A stretch of DNA of 64,000 bases from Rhodobacteraceae bacterium Alg238-R152 (GCA_900537125.1 UNRJ01000001.1:372001-436000), one strand, 5' to 3'; numbered from the stretch's first letter, positions 36,494 to 46,982 are shown. The notes: generated by a model from the sequence alone, not told the origin. Program-made: numbers and translations.

Positions 36494-37003
36494 TTACAGG
36501 TCTTTGAGCCGTTTCATAAGGGCCAGCGCTTCGGGCGTTGGCCTTTGCTCTATGCGGCGATAGACACGTCCGTCGATGGTGCGGTCCGCCAGTTTGTGAT
36601 CAATCAATGATCGGCGCAGCAGCACGTGGTCGTCAAAGCTCAGACCGTCTTTGAGGATTGTGTTCACGTCTTTCTCAGACAGATCTTGATGCGCAGGCAT
36701 ACGCGCCCAGAAGGTCCAAAGACACAGGCCTTGTACCTTGGTCCATTTGGGCCAGCGAAACATGCGGCCTGTCTCGTCAAACACACGTAAGGCTCGCTTA
36801 AGAGCCAGTTCGTCCAGTGCAGCCTCTTTTGTCGGTTGCGCTGCCTTCAGATGTTGGTGGTTCTGAAAGCCTGCGGCTTTGGCGACAAGCGCCATCATGG
36901 CCGCATGGCCGGGCAGTTTGTCTTGATCTGACAGAGATTTGCGCAGGGTTTTGGTGAAGGCCGAAACGTCGGCCACGTAGAGTGGGATCACGTCTTGTGA
37001 CAT
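36494..37003 (-). CDS. DUF2087 domain protein
   Basis: A 169-residue protein. The N-terminal half is a helical segment with GHAAMMALVAKAAGFQNHQHLKA. The C-terminal half matches DUF2087: FRWPKWTKVQGLCLWTFWARM, then DLSEKDVNTILKDGLSFDDHVLLRRSLIDHKL, and the closing GRVYRRIE. DUF2087 is thought to be a winged-helix-like DNA-binding unit in regulators, so a transcriptional role is possible. Start supported by AAGGA. Confidence 0.8.
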   Translation of the reverse strand: MSQDVIPLYVADVSAFTKTLRKSLSDQDKLPGHAAMMALVAKAAGFQNHQHLKAAQPTKEAALDELALKRALRVFDETGRMFRWPKWTKVQGLCLWTFWARMPAHQDLSEKDVNTILKDGLSFDDHVLLRRSLIDHKLADRTIDGRVYRRIEQRPTPEALALMKRLKDL

Positions 37004-37233
37004 GAGGGCATCCTTTTGATGTTGTGCATCCCGAAGCCGGGGTCGATGGCCACCCTTATCGACGGCACGTGCAAAAGCATGCTGTCAAATATGTCTCGCA
37101 GGTTTAGCATAGTCAAAATGACCGGCGGCGCCTGGGTGAACTGCGGACCCATAACGCCGTATTTAGACTTTATGCCCCTTTGACGCAAGCTGAGTTCATC
37201 CATGCCTGCGTCAGTGGGGGGCGTCGCTACCCC

Positions 37234-37571
37234 TTATGCAACCTGAACGCTGTAAGTCAGGACATCGGCCGCAGAAAAAGGGGTGTCACTTTCAACACGC
37301 ACAACCAACCTGCCATCCGCATATACATTATGTTCTCCGTCTTCTTCGTTGACTGTGATGGTTGGTTCAGGTGTTCCGTCCTGGTAACGCACAACCAGAA
37401 CATCGTCATTTGGGTTGAAATCGATGATGGCGGGAACGTTGTTTTCGTCGTCGACCCATTCGCCAATCTCAAACGCATCGTTTCCAGAGCCGCCGGAGCC
37501 AATATCACCTTCACCGAGCAAAAGAAGATCATCACCTTCTTCACCGTAGAGCTCATTGGATTCCGGTTCGG
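37234..37571 (-). pseudogene. out-of-frame C-terminal part of the first RTX gene
   Basis: Continues the RTX gene starting at 38059 in a different frame. After a run of nine C (coding strand), the correct frame would encode TEPESNELYGEEGDDLLLLG, then GDIGSGGSGNDAFEIGEWVDDENN to the stop at 37234. This matches the C-terminus of the neighbouring paralogue (GEGDTGTGGAGFDKFEIGNWVEDDAP). With one C fewer, the two parts join into a protein of about 274 residues, against 268 in the paralogue. A run change, true pseudogene or sequence error cannot be told apart here. Confidence 0.75.
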
Positions 37572-38059
37572 TGGGGGGGGGCGTAAGATGAATTGTCGAG
37601 CACTAGGATCCCATCTTGAACGTACAAATCTTCTGGGTCGGGATTTCCCGAAATTGTGTTTGCGCCCACCAGCGTATCATTTCCCTCCGCCCCATAGAGC
37701 GTATCATCATCGCCAGTGCCTAGAATATAGTCGTCGCCCTGACCGCCTAGCAAAACATCCGCACCATTGCCGCCAATTAGAAAGTCTTCGCCAGTCCGGC
37801 CTTTGATCAAATCGTCACCTTCACCGCCAAACAGAATATCATCCCCGGCGCGCCCAGTGATGTCATCGTTGCCACCATCGCCACCGATCAAGTCATGCGT
37901 GGTGGACCCGACAAGCGTGTCGTTGGTTTCGTCGCCCTCAACAGTTTCAAACAGCTCATCTACCGACGGTTCGCCGCCACTGTCAGATCCGCTACTTTCG
38001 AAAGCCCCGGTGAGCGCCCCTACGGCAACGCCGGCCATCAACAAACCCAATAACATCAT
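37553..38059 (-). CDS. RTX-type calcium-binding protein, truncated by a frameshift
   Basis: The readable part is 168 residues. It starts with a short hydrophobic segment (LLGLLMAGVAVGALTGAF), then an acidic linker, then about eight nonapeptide repeats of the GGxGxDxLx type (from about 58 to 135, e.g. GGEGDDLI, GGNGADVLLGGQGDDYI) that should bind calcium. The frame ends at TGA after SSYAPPHRTGIQ, unlike its paralogue, because of the C9 run at 37573-37581. The start is supported by GAGGAG. Regulation could include homopolymer slippage. No type I secretion genes are nearby. Confidence 0.8.
   Translation of the reverse strand: MMLLGLLMAGVAVGALTGAFESSGSDSGGEPSVDELFETVEGDETNDTLVGSTTHDLIGGDGGNDDITGRAGDDILFGGEGDDLIKGRTGEDFLIGGNGADVLLGGQGDDYILGTGDDDTLYGAEGNDTLVGANTISGNPDPEDLYVQDGILVLDNSSYAPPHRTGIQ
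37573..37581 (-). repeat. C9 homopolymer (G9 on plus strand) inside the RTX gene
   Basis: Nine consecutive G on the plus strand, within codons GCC CCC CCC C of the RTX gene. Eight (or eleven) would restore a full-length reading frame; nine or ten do not. It is the longest mononucleotide G/C run I noticed in the window. Confidence 0.85.
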
Positions 38060-38466
38060 TTTGCAGTCTCCTCTTTACGTCTCAAAATTGTGCGACGTAA
38101 TTAGAAATATATTCGGGAGGCCTCAAAGTGACCCCCTTCATTTCTTTCGTGCAGAAATCAGAAGGTCCAAAATTATTGGTTCTAAAATTACAATTAAGGC
38201 ATCTTCTAAGCGCCTAAGTCGGCTTCCCATCCGTGTTGTGTTCAAGCTGGCTTAACACGTCATGCGTGTCAAGAATTTGAAAGAATTTTGCGCCGAAGTG
38301 AAGCCAATGCTTGGTCGTGAACAGGATTGTTTCCATGGGCTCTCAAGTCAGATCAAAAACGCAGGAGTAATCATCGGCGCGTCTGAAATTTGGTGCGTCG
38401 CTTTTTCGGCGCATGTGACGGCAACCTTGTTGGAGGAAGTGCCGACTGTTGTTGTAGGATAGAGGA
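38060..38466. other. 407-nt gap between the two RTX genes
   Basis: AT-richer than its surroundings at 38080-38260. It probably contains the promoter of the first RTX gene. A 66-codon plus-strand frame at 38262-38462 has no clear coding features. ACACG-TCATG-CGTGT near 38255-38269 (a hairpin) is the only structure seen. Confidence 0.55.
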
Positions 38467-39273
38467 TCAAAGGCCCACAAAGGTCACGTCAGATGCATCA
38501 AAGCCTTCAGCGGCGCCCTCAATGCGCGCCATGATAACATCGTTGGCCAACACATGGGTTTCCCCGGCCACACGTTCGACGGTTATGGTTGGCGTGGGCT
38601 CTGACCCCGGCACAATAATTGAGATCACATCTTCGTCGTTGTCAAAATCGGTGATGACCGGCGCATCATCTTCGACCCAGTTTCCAATTTCAAATTTGTC
38701 AAAGCCAGCGCCACCGGTGCCAGTGTCCCCTTCCCCTAAGAGTAGGTAATCATTACCTTCTCCTCCGATGAGAGTGTCATCTTGTGCGTCTGTTGGCTCC
38801 TGAATTTCGATGTCTGACGACGTTTCACGACCTATGTAGAAGTCCCCAACTTCTGGGTCACGGCTGGTGACATCGTCGCCATAGAGCCAATCGTCTCCAT
38901 CGCCGCCATTTAGCGTGTCTTCGCCGGTATATCCCAGCAATGTGTCATCACCTTCGTCACCGTTGAGCGCGTCATTGCCGGCCCCACCGGTCAGGTAGTC
39001 TGCACCATCGCCTGAAAAGAGAAGGTCGTCGCCGTTCCCCCCCAGCAATGCGTCGTCGCCAGCCCCGCCGCTTAGGCTATCATCACCCCCTTCGCCCGAT
39101 AGAATGTCAGGTCCGCCGGTGCCTGTGAGGGTGTCGGATCCGTCGTCCCCTTCTTTTAGACGACCTTCTTCGCCGTCGCGTTCGATTGCGTGGCCATCGT
39201 CGTCATCCTCAGTGTCGGTCGAAACCATACCACCCACAGCAAGACCCATCATCAAAAGACCCAAAAACCACAT
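38467..39273 (-). CDS. RTX-type calcium-binding protein
   Basis: A 268-residue intact paralogue of the gene downstream. The N-terminus is a short hydrophobic anchor (WFLGLLMMGLAVGGMV) followed by a very acidic stretch (TDTEDDDDGHA). About nine RTX nonapeptides (about 50-132) include GGEGGDDSLSGGAGDDALL, GGAGNDAL and GGDGDDWL, and one further repeat lies near 170. The C-terminal domain (about 180-268) has GTGGAGFDKFEIGNWV and a beta-rich end, possibly the secretion/capping region. Calcium-stabilised export through a type I system is usual for RTX proteins, but no such exporter lies here, and the N-terminal hydrophobic segment suggests membrane attachment instead. Start supported by GGAG. Confidence 0.88.
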   Translation of the reverse strand: MWFLGLLMMGLAVGGMVSTDTEDDDDGHAIERDGEEGRLKEGDDGSDTLTGTGGPDILSGEGGDDSLSGGAGDDALLGGNGDDLLFSGDGADYLTGGAGNDALNGDEGDDTLLGYTGEDTLNGGDGDDWLYGDDVTSRDPEVGDFYIGRETSSDIEIQEPTDAQDDTLIGGEGNDYLLLGEGDTGTGGAGFDKFEIGNWVEDDAPVITDFDNDEDVISIIVPGSEPTPTITVERVAGETHVLANDVIMARIEGAAEGFDASDVTFVGL

Positions 39274-39521
39274 AACTCATCTCCAGATTGTTGTGCCTAG
39301 GAGGCGTAAAATTCACACATTGATATTTGGGAAGGTGGCGTCGCCGACGGGTGAAAAATGACTTTAGCCGATTGGATACGGCACATATCAATCCCTAGGC
39401 AGATTCAACTCTTCCAATTATTCAAAAATTGGAATCATGTTTGCACGTTAAACGTGTCTAGATTTGGGCGAACTCCAAGCCTTAGTGGGTCAAATTGGGG
39501 CAGGTCTCGTTTGGGCAAAAA

Positions 39522-39550
39522 AAACGCGTCGGAGTAACTCCGACGCGTTT
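39522..39550 (-). terminator. rho-independent terminator of gltA
   Basis: Stem AAACGCGTCGGAG/CTCCGACGCGTTT with a 3-nt loop, followed on the minus strand by eight T. It lies 23 nt after the gltA stop. Confidence 0.9.
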
Positions 39551-39572
39551 GAATTTTCGATATCCGTTTGGT

Positions 39573-40868
39573 TTAGCGGTTTTCGATGTCCGTATAAGAG
39601 CGCACGTCTTCGCCAAGGTACAGCTGACGTGGGCGGCCAATTTTGTGGGCCGGGTCGGACAGCTGCTCTTTCCACTGAGAGATCCAGCCAACGGTGCGTG
39701 AAAGCGCAAAGATTGGCGTGAACATCGAGGTTGGGAAGCCCATCGCCTCCAAAATGATGCCGGAGTAGAAGTCGACGTTCGGGAACAGCTTCTTCTCTTT
39801 GAAGTAGGGATCACTGAGCGCAATGCGCTCCAGCTCGCTGGCGACTTGCAGCAGTGGGTTGTCTTCGACACCCAGCAGTTCCAGAACTTCGTCAGCAGAC
39901 TGTTTCATCACAGTCGCGCGCGGGTCCATGTTTTTGTAAACACGGTGACCAAAGCCCATCAGACGGAACGGATCGTTCTTGTCTTTGGCGCGCTCGATGT
40001 ATTCCGGGATGCGATCCACAGAACCAATCTCTTTCAGCATCTCCAGACACGCCTGGTTTGCGCCACCGTGGGCAGGGCCCCAAAGGCAAGCGATGCCAGC
40101 TGCGATACAAGCAAATGGGTTGGCACCGGAAGAGGACGCCAGACGCACTGTGGAGGTGGATGCGTTCTGCTCGTGATCGGCGTGCAGAGTGAAGATGCGG
40201 TCCATGGCGCGGGACAGGATCGGGTTCACTTCGTAGTCTTCCGCAGGCACGGCAAAGCACATGCGCAGGAAGTTGGAGGCATAGTCCAGATCGTTGCGCG
40301 GGGAGATAAACGGCTGACCAATAGTGTATTTATAGGCCATCGCAGCAATGGTTGGCATTTTTGCGATCAGGCGGTGAGAGGCGATCTCACGCTGGCGCGG
40401 GTCGTTGATGTCGGTGCTGTCGTGGTAGAACGCAGACATGGCCCCAACGACGCCAACCATGATGGCCATTGGATGCGCGTCGCGGCGGAACCCACGGAAG
40501 AAGGTTGCCATTTGCTCGTGCAGCATGGTGTGACGGGTGATTGTGGTCTCAAAAGTTTCCAGCTCAGCCGCAGTTGGCAGCGTGCCATAGAGCAGCAGGT
40601 AGCACACTTCAAGGTAATGGGATTTGCCTGCCAGATCGCTGATTGGATAGCCACGGTGAGTCAGAACGCCTTCTTCACCATCAATAAAGGTGATAGTGGA
40701 TTCACAGGACGCGGTGGAGGTGAAACCTGGGTCATAGGTGAACACACCAGCCTGACCGTAGAGTTTGCGGATGTCGAGCACATCCGGACCGCAGGTTGGC
40801 GAGTGGATCGGCAACTCGTAAGTTGCACCGTCAATCGTAAGCGTTGCGGTTTTCTTGGCCTCGGACAT
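39573..40868 (-). CDS. gltA: citrate synthase
   Basis: Condenses acetyl-CoA and oxaloacetate in the citric acid cycle. The 431-residue protein is of the type II (hexameric, Gram-negative) length. Catalytic blocks are visible: [11 protein letters not shown] (first His), [15 protein letters not shown] (second His) and [12 protein letters not shown] (Asp). The N-terminal beta domain ([21 protein letters not shown]) is typical of NADH-sensitive type II enzymes. Separated from gltX upstream by 85 nt. Confidence 0.98.
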   Translation of the reverse strand: MSEAKKTATLTIDGATYELPIHSPTCGPDVLDIRKLYGQAGVFTYDPGFTSTASCESTITFIDGEEGVLTHRGYPISDLAGKSHYLEVCYLLLYGTLPTAAELETFETTITRHTMLHEQMATFFRGFRRDAHPMAIMVGVVGAMSAFYHDSTDINDPRQREIASHRLIAKMPTIAAMAYKYTIGQPFISPRNDLDYASNFLRMCFAVPAEDYEVNPILSRAMDRIFTLHADHEQNASTSTVRLASSSGANPFACIAAGIACLWGPAHGGANQACLEMLKEIGSVDRIPEYIERAKDKNDPFRLMGFGHRVYKNMDPRATVMKQSADEVLELLGVEDNPLLQVASELERIALSDPYFKEKKLFPNVDFYSGIILEAMGFPTSMFTPIFALSRTVGWISQWKEQLSDPAHKIGRPRQLYLGEDVRSYTDIENR

Positions 40869-40953
40869 GGCAGTTTTCCTTCCTATATAGCCGGGGACGC
40901 GGATCGCCCCGGCGCGTTGTGTCTGCGACGTCTTAAGGCCGGATTAAGGGCCG

Positions 40954-42369
40954 CTATTCCGTCGCGTCATCGTTGGCAGCGTCATTCAGACGCGCGAGAG
41001 ATTCTTCGCGTCCCAACACCAGCATCATGTCAAAGACGCTGGGGGTCGCAGCCCGACCAGCCAGTGCCGCCCTGAGCGGACCAGCCATCTTGCCGAACTT
41101 GATTTCATTGGCTTCGCAGTAGCTGCTCGTTACAGCCTCAAGCCCCTCACGCGACCAGCTAGCATTTTGCAGCTGCGGCGTCAAATCATTCAGTATACCA
41201 CGGGATACTGAATTGAGATTTTTTGCGGCTTTGGCATCGACATCAAGAGGACGAGAGGTCAGGGAAAAGTGTGCTTTTTCAAGAAGGTCTGGGAAAGTCT
41301 TCGCGCGATCTTTCAAACAGTACAGTGCATCCCGTAGTAATACGGTCTGTGTCTCACTCAACGCCGGCTGGTCCGCAGCTTCAAGATAGCTCACAATCTC
41401 TTGCAGCAACGCAGCATCATCAGCCACGGCGAGGTGTTGCCCGCAGAGGTTCTCTAACTTCTTGGTGTCAAACCGGGCAGGGCTTTTGCCAATGCCGTCC
41501 AGGTCAAACCACTCTTTGGCCTGTGCGTCGTTGAAAAACTCATCGTCGCCATGGCTCCAGCCCAGACGAGCGAGATAGTTGCGCATGCCTGCCGCCGGAT
41601 AGCCCATGGCCTGATATTCCTGCGCGCCAAGGGCGCCGTGGCGTTTGGACAATTTTTTGCCGTCCACACCGTGTATCAGCGGGATGTGGGCATAGACCGG
41701 CAGGTCCCAGCCCATTGCGGTGTAGATCATCATTTGGCGCGCCGCATTATTGAGGTGATCATCCCCGCGGATCACATGGGTCACACCCATGTCGTGGTCA
41801 TCTACAACAACAGCCAGCATGTAGACCGGAGTGCCATCCGAGCGTAACAGGATCATGTCATCCAGCTGCTCGTTGCGAATGGTGACGTCGCCCTGCACCT
41901 GATCACGGATTATGGTTTCACCTTCGCGCGGGGCTTTGATACGCACCACATATGGCGCGTCGGGGTGGCTGGTGGCTTCGGCGTCCCGCCAAGGGCTGCG
42001 ATAGAGAGTGGACTTGCCTTCAGAACGGGCCTGATCACGGAAGGCGGCAATCTCGTCTTGAGTGGCAAAGCACTTGTAGGCTTTGCCTTCATCCAGGAGC
42101 TGAAGTGCCACTTCGGCGTGGCGCTTGGCACCGTCAAATTGGCTTACTGCCGCGCCATCATGATCCAACCCAAGCCAGGACATGCCTTGCAGGATGGCTG
42201 CAGTGGCCTCTGGCGTGGAGCGTTCGCGATCGGTGTCTTCGATGCGCAGCAGGAATTTGCCGCCACGGCCACGGGCATAAAGCCAGTTAAACAGCGCCGT
42301 GCGTGCGCCGCCGATGTGCAGATAGCCGGTGGGCGATGGGGCAAAACGAGTGACGACCTGGCCTGTCAT
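40954..42369 (-). CDS. gltX: glutamate-tRNA ligase
   Basis: Charges tRNA-Glu (and possibly tRNA-Gln) with glutamate. The 471-residue class I synthetase has the HIGH-type motif in [18 protein letters not shown] and the KMSKS-type motif as [11 protein letters not shown]. Discriminating segments for GluRS ([14 protein letters not shown]) are intact. Many alphaproteobacteria carry two gltX genes; whether this is the Glu-only or the Gln-misacylating copy cannot be told. Divergent from comEC with an 80-nt gap. Confidence 0.96.
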   Translation of the reverse strand: MTGQVVTRFAPSPTGYLHIGGARTALFNWLYARGRGGKFLLRIEDTDRERSTPEATAAILQGMSWLGLDHDGAAVSQFDGAKRHAEVALQLLDEGKAYKCFATQDEIAAFRDQARSEGKSTLYRSPWRDAEATSHPDAPYVVRIKAPREGETIIRDQVQGDVTIRNEQLDDMILLRSDGTPVYMLAVVVDDHDMGVTHVIRGDDHLNNAARQMMIYTAMGWDLPVYAHIPLIHGVDGKKLSKRHGALGAQEYQAMGYPAAGMRNYLARLGWSHGDDEFFNDAQAKEWFDLDGIGKSPARFDTKKLENLCGQHLAVADDAALLQEIVSYLEAADQPALSETQTVLLRDALYCLKDRAKTFPDLLEKAHFSLTSRPLDVDAKAAKNLNSVSRGILNDLTPQLQNASWSREGLEAVTSSYCEANEIKFGKMAGPLRAALAGRAATPSVFDMMLVLGREESLARLNDAANDDATE

Positions 42370-42449
42370 AGCGGGCTTAACCTTTCAGTAACCATTGGGG
42401 TTTTAGCGTTGAAGCACTGTCTAGCGATACGGTTGCGGGAGGACAAGGC

Positions 42450-44495
42450 TTGCGCGTGGTCACATCTCTGCGCCATTCCCTTTTGCACCAACGCGGGCAT
42501 CTGTTTTGTTGGGTGCCGGTTTGCTTGGGTTTGGGGATTGGGACATTTTTTTCCCTGCCGGTGGAGCCCACCGTAGCGGTACTGGTTGTTATCGCTCTGA
42601 TTTCTTTGGTGTTTGCGGGCCAGACCCGAGGCAAAGAGGTGGATGGTGCAGCGCTTTTGTGGGCAATGGCTCTGATTTTGGTTGGGGTAAGCTTGGCCGG
42701 ATCTCGGGCACAAATGGTGGCGGGCCCCGTTCTGGGTTTTCGCTACTACGGGCCAATTGAGGGGCGAATTGTAGCGATTGATCGCTCCGCATCAGATGCA
42801 GTTCGGTTGACGTTGGAAGATGTGGTGCTGGAGCGCATGGCGCCTGAAGCAACACCGACGCGCGTGCGGGTGTCTTTGCACGGGGATCAAGTTGGGACCG
42901 CGCCAACGGCTGGCAAGTTGGTGGGGACCACGGGGCATTTGTCACCTCCGTCGGGACCAGTGGAGCCCGGAGGGTTTGATTTTCAAAGACATGCCTGGTT
43001 CAAGCAGATTGGCGCAGTGGGTTACACACGCGTGCCGGTGGTTGCCTTGGCGACATCAGACACTGGAGGCGGAGTTTATGGGTTTCGCATGCGGTTGTCA
43101 GCGGAGATTCAGGCGCGGATGCCACCGGATGTTGCCGGGTTTGCGGCGGCGGTGACCACTGGGGATCGTTCCGGAATCGCACAAGACACCACGGAGGCGC
43201 TGCGCGGGGCCAATCTCGCGCATTTGTTGGCCATCTCTGGGCTTCATATGGGGCTCTTGGCTGGATTTGTCTTTGGCGCGGTGCGGTTTTGCATTGCTTT
43301 GGTCCCAACTTTCGCCTTGCGTGTGGATGGCAAGAAAATCGCGGCTTGGATGTCTATGTTGGCGGCGACGGGGTACCTGTTTTTGTCCGGAGGGGCCGTG
43401 TCCACAGAACGGGCCTTTGTGATGACTGTGGTTGTGCTGTTCGCGGTATTGCTGGATCGGCGCGCGCTAACGCTAAGGGCGGTTGCAGTGGCGGCTGTGG
43501 TTGTGCTTTTGCTTAGGCCAGAGGCGATGATGGGACCAGGGTTTCAGATGTCCTTTGCCGCAACCGTCGCATTGGTGGGCGTGTTTGGCTGGCTTCGGGA
43601 TATGCGGTGGCATTTGGGGCCACGATGGCTGCGGCCGCTGTCCGCCGTTGTTGTTTCGTCTTTGGTGGCTGGTCTGGCCACGGCGCCGTTTGCGGCGATG
43701 CATTTCAACCAAGTAGCGCATTATGGTTTGCTGGCCAATGTGGTGTCGGTGCCGATGATGGGTCTGGTGGTTGTTCCGGCAGCGGTGGTTGCGGCGGTTT
43801 TGGCGCCGCTGGGATTGGACGCGGCGCCACTCTGGATGATGGGGCAGGGATTGCGTTGGATTTTGCAAGTGGCAACCTTTGTCAGTGACTTAGACGGGGC
43901 GCGTGGCACCGTGCCAAATGGCGGTCAGTGGGTGTTGCCTTTGATCTCATTGGGCGGGCTTTGGCTATTCTTATGGCAAGGACGCGCGCGGGTTGCGGGC
44001 GTGGTCGTGATGATGGCTGGGTTTTGGCTTTGGACTCAAGCAGAGCGTCCAGATGTCTTGATTTCAGATACCGGTGGACTTGTTGGTGTGATGACAGAGG
44101 AGGGGCGCGCGCTGTCCAAAGCTAAGGGGCAGGGATTTGTGGCGGAGAATTGGTTAGAGAACGACGGCAGCAAGCGTGATCAAGCAGGAGCCGCGAGTCT
44201 GTGGCCTGGTAAGGAAAGCCGCGTTCCATTTGTCGAATTGACGGGCGGGGGGCGATTGATTCATGTGCAGGGCAAAACCGGAAAAGCAATGTTTGATGGG
44301 TGCGCACCGGAAGATATCGTTGTTTTTTCAACTGCTTTTGAGAGAAACTTACCGTGCGAGAGTTTGGATGCCTCTGATCTGCAATTCCATGGCGCTGTGG
44401 CCCTGCACTTTGAGGGGGGCAAAGCTCAACACATAACGGCCCGCGAGGTGGCAGGCCGTCGGTTGTGGAACGATGCAGAGGTGCGGGGTCAGTAG
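42450..44495 (+). CDS. comEC: ComEC/Rec2-type DNA uptake channel protein
   Basis: Inner-membrane protein that brings single-stranded DNA into the cytoplasm during competence and gene-transfer-agent uptake. The 681-residue protein has N-terminal helices, a DUF4131-like OB domain (about 80-190, [20 protein letters not shown]), and the Competence domain with the hallmark [23 protein letters not shown] and [15 protein letters not shown]. The C-terminal part (about 525-681) is short and lacks the HxHxDH motif of the metallo-beta-lactamase domain. The TTG start at 42450 is 8 nt after GGGAGG. Its stop overlaps the lexA stop by 7 nt, convergently. Confidence 0.92.
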   Translation: MRVVTSLRHSLLHQRGHLFCWVPVCLGLGIGTFFSLPVEPTVAVLVVIALISLVFAGQTRGKEVDGAALLWAMALILVGVSLAGSRAQMVAGPVLGFRYYGPIEGRIVAIDRSASDAVRLTLEDVVLERMAPEATPTRVRVSLHGDQVGTAPTAGKLVGTTGHLSPPSGPVEPGGFDFQRHAWFKQIGAVGYTRVPVVALATSDTGGGVYGFRMRLSAEIQARMPPDVAGFAAAVTTGDRSGIAQDTTEALRGANLAHLLAISGLHMGLLAGFVFGAVRFCIALVPTFALRVDGKKIAAWMSMLAATGYLFLSGGAVSTERAFVMTVVVLFAVLLDRRALTLRAVAVAAVVVLLLRPEAMMGPGFQMSFAATVALVGVFGWLRDMRWHLGPRWLRPLSAVVVSSLVAGLATAPFAAMHFNQVAHYGLLANVVSVPMMGLVVVPAAVVAAVLAPLGLDAAPLWMMGQGLRWILQVATFVSDLDGARGTVPNGGQWVLPLISLGGLWLFLWQGRARVAGVVVMMAGFWLWTQAERPDVLISDTGGLVGVMTEEGRALSKAKGQGFVAENWLENDGSKRDQAGAASLWPGKESRVPFVELTGGGRLIHVQGKTGKAMFDGCAPEDIVVFSTAFERNLPCESLDASDLQFHGAVALHFEGGKAQHITAREVAGRRLWNDAEVRGQ

Positions 44496-45202
44496 GTACG
44501 GATCAAGCCAACCAGCTTGCCTTGAACTTTGACTTTGTCCTCAGGATACACACGGGTTTCATAAGCCGGGTTGGCGGCCTCCAGCGCAATTGAGCTGCCG
44601 TTGTGATGGAACTTCTTCAGGGTGGCTTCCTGATCCTCCACCAAGGCAACCACAATATCACCGTTGTCGGCGGTGGTGGTTTCCGAGATGACCACGACAT
44701 CCCCATTGTTGATGCCAGCGTCGATCATAGAATCGCCCTTGACCTCAAGCGCGTAGTGGTTTTGGCCTACCGACAGCATCTGGCCGGGCACAGCGACATG
44801 ATGGTCTACATGACTGATGGCTTCGATTGGGACACCAGCGGCAATTTTGCCCATGACCGGCAATTCGCGCGCAAAGAGTTGCACCTCATCAGGCGTCACA
44901 TTGGCCGGCTGCGCGGGTGATGGATGTGGTCCGTCGATCACCTTTGGCTGGAAGCCTGCAGTGGGTGCAGACGGTGCCCCCCCCATGCTTTCCGGCAGTT
45001 TTACAATCTCAATCGCGCGGGCACGGTGGGCGAGGCGGCGGATAAAACCCCGCTCTTCCAGCGCTGTAATTAGGCGGTGGATGCCTGATTTGGACCGCAG
45101 ATCCAGCGCGTCTTTCATTTCGTCAAAGCTGGGTGGCACCCCGTCCCGTTGTAGGCGGGTGTGAATGAATTCCAGTAGGTCGAGTTGCTTCTTGGTCAAC
45201 AT
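44489..45202 (-). CDS. lexA: LexA repressor
   Basis: SOS repressor that self-cleaves when RecA is activated. The 237-residue protein has a winged helix-turn-helix (about 1-65, [20 protein letters not shown] and [21 protein letters not shown]) and an S24 peptidase domain. The cleavage site is Ala-Gly at 122-123 (GKIAAGVP); the catalytic serine is 158 in VKGDSMID and the lysine about 196 in EATLKKF. The linker of about 45 residues is longer than in E. coli (202 residues total). An SOS box lies 36-50 nt upstream, so it is autoregulated. Confidence 0.97.
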   Translation of the reverse strand: MLTKKQLDLLEFIHTRLQRDGVPPSFDEMKDALDLRSKSGIHRLITALEERGFIRRLAHRARAIEIVKLPESMGGAPSAPTAGFQPKVIDGPHPSPAQPANVTPDEVQLFARELPVMGKIAAGVPIEAISHVDHHVAVPGQMLSVGQNHYALEVKGDSMIDAGINNGDVVVISETTTADNGDIVVALVEDQEATLKKFHHNGSSIALEAANPAYETRVYPEDKVKVQGKLVGLIRTY

Positions 45203-45237
45203 GATCGCGGACCCCCAATTGAGATTACCTTACTCCC

Positions 45238-45252
45238 GTTCTACGCATGTTC
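45238..45252 (-). promoter_or_regulatory. SOS box (LexA operator) of lexA
   Basis: GTTC-TACGCAT-GTTC on the plus strand, i.e. GAAC-N7-GAAC on the coding strand. This is the direct-repeat LexA box known in alphaproteobacteria. It lies in the 116-nt gap between moeA and lexA, so lexA can be controlled apart from the trp/moa operon. Confidence 0.85.
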
Positions 45253-45318
45253 CTGTTTTGTGTCAAAACTTTTGTAGAACATACCGGAAACGTGAGGCAA
45301 TTGGGCCTAGAGAAGGTC

Positions 45319-46494
45319 TTAGATGGGGATGTATTCCACTGCGGTGCCTTCGGGACGTGCCGGGGCGTTTGGGGGGCAAACGAGGAGTGCGTTGGCATCT
45401 GACAGAACTGACAGCAGGGAGCTGTCCTGATTGTCAAAAAATGAGAGTTTTCCATGCTCAACGCGGGCGCGCATATAATGCTCTCGAGGGCCGTTTGGGG
45501 GCGTTGCTGCGGCGAGAGTTGCCGGGAGCCGTGGAGTTGGGGCTTCGCTCAGCCCCAGCAAAGCGCGGATCACCGGCAGCACAAAGACATGGCCACAAAC
45601 CATGGCCGACACCGGGTTGCCCGGCAAGCCAATCATCATCGCGCCGTTGGCTAAAGTGCCAGCCATCAAGGGTTTTCCGGGGCGCATTGCAATTTTGTAA
45701 AAGCTGCGCTGCATACCCAGATCTTGCGCCACCTCGCCCACCAGATCGTGGTCTCCCACGGAGGCACCGCCAATGGTGATCAGCAGGTCTGCATCGTCAA
45801 TAAGGTCAAAGGCGACTTTTAGAGAGGCACGGGTGTCCCGCGCGATCGGCAACAGGCGGGCTTCGCAGCCAGCATCGCGCAGCATGGCTTGCAGGCCAAA
45901 GCTGTTGGAGGCGATGATCTGATTGGGGCCGGGTGTTTCGCCGGGCATGACCAGCTCGTCTCCCGTGGACAGGATGGCCACTTTGGGGCGGCGTGTCACG
46001 GGCACGTCCGCGATGTTCATGGAGGCCATCAACGCCACATCCGATGGGCGCAGGACACGGGGGGGCGCGATGGTTTGTCCCACTTTGAAGTCGCCACCCA
46101 AGGGTCTGATATGAAATCCTTTGTCGAGGTTTTCGCAGAGCGTGATAGTATCGCCGTCTTGTGCTACATCCTCCTGGATGATCACGCGGTCTGCGCCTTC
46201 GGGCACTGGCGCGCCGGTGAATATGCGCACGGCCTGGCCTGCGGACACGGTGCCATCAAAGGCATGTCCAGCGGCGGCTTCGCCAATCACGTCATAAGAT
46301 TTGCCCGGTGCCGCACCTTCGGCGACGATGGCGTAGCCGTCCATGGCGGAAGCGGAAAACGGGGGCTGATCGCGGTTTGCACTTACCGGCTGCGCCAGCG
46401 TGCGGCCGTTAGCTTGTGACAGCGAGACGGTTTCCACCGGCAGCTGTTTGGTGAGCGCGAAGAGTTGCGCAAGCGCGTCAGAAACCGAGATCAT
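45319..46494 (-). CDS. moeA: molybdopterin molybdenumtransferase
   Basis: Inserts molybdate into adenylylated molybdopterin in molybdenum cofactor synthesis. The 391-residue protein shows the MoeA N-terminal domain, with [14 protein letters not shown], and the MoCF domain with [18 protein letters not shown] and [24 protein letters not shown] is the conserved C-terminal block. It overlaps moaC by 4 nt (ATGA) and is the last gene of the trpG-to-moeA run. Confidence 0.97.
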   Translation of the reverse strand: MISVSDALAQLFALTKQLPVETVSLSQANGRTLAQPVSANRDQPPFSASAMDGYAIVAEGAAPGKSYDVIGEAAAGHAFDGTVSAGQAVRIFTGAPVPEGADRVIIQEDVAQDGDTITLCENLDKGFHIRPLGGDFKVGQTIAPPRVLRPSDVALMASMNIADVPVTRRPKVAILSTGDELVMPGETPGPNQIIASNSFGLQAMLRDAGCEARLLPIARDTRASLKVAFDLIDDADLLITIGGASVGDHDLVGEVAQDLGMQRSFYKIAMRPGKPLMAGTLANGAMMIGLPGNPVSAMVCGHVFVLPVIRALLGLSEAPTPRLPATLAAATPPNGPREHYMRARVEHGKLSFFDNQDSSLLSVLSDANALLVCPPNAPARPEGTAVEYIPI

Positions 46495-46982
46495 TTTGCT
46501 TCGTAACGCCCTGATTTGCCGCCGTCTTTGAGGATCACGCGGATGCCGCCAATTTCCATGGCTTTGTCCACGGCTTTGGACATATCATATACCGTCAGAG
46601 CGGCCACATTGACCGCTGTCAAAGCTTCCATTTCCACGCCGGTTTGGCCAGTGGTTTTTACGGTGGCCTCGATGCGTACACCCGGTAGATCAGCGTCAGG
46701 TGCCAGCTCAACGGCCACCTTGGTGATCGGTAGCGGGTGACATAGCGGGATCAGATCCGCGCATTTTTTGGCACCCATGATGCCTGCAAGACGGGCAACG
46801 CCCAGCACGTCACCTTTCTTGGCGCGGCCTTCGTTGATGATGTCAAAGGTGGCAGGCGCCATTTTGACCCAGCCTTCAGCCGTGGCGACACGCGAAGTGA
46901 CTGCTTTTTCAGAGACATCCACCATATGAGCGTCACCCTTGGTGTCAAAATGGGTGAGGCCGGAGGCGTGCGTGTCGCTCAT
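46491..46982 (-). CDS. moaC: cyclic pyranopterin monophosphate synthase
   Basis: Second half of the first step of molybdenum cofactor synthesis, producing cyclic pyranopterin monophosphate. The 163-residue protein has the family blocks [33 protein letters not shown] and the [20 protein letters not shown] segment. ATG 46982 overlaps the trpC TGA (TGATG); a GTG one codon earlier is open. Partner MoaA is not in the window. Confidence 0.96.
   Translation of the reverse strand: MSDTHASGLTHFDTKGDAHMVDVSEKAVTSRVATAEGWVKMAPATFDIINEGRAKKGDVLGVARLAGIMGAKKCADLIPLCHPLPITKVAVELAPDADLPGVRIEATVKTTGQTGVEMEALTAVNVAALTVYDMSKAVDKAMEIGGIRVILKDGGKSGRYEAK

Noticed and set aside
38262-38462. 66-codon plus-strand frame between the RTX genes
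   Set aside because: No good ribosome site, no motif; lies in a promoter region.
45277-45291. Second LexA box GAAC-N7-AAAC
   Set aside because: One base off the direct-repeat consensus; kept only as a weak candidate in the SOS finding.
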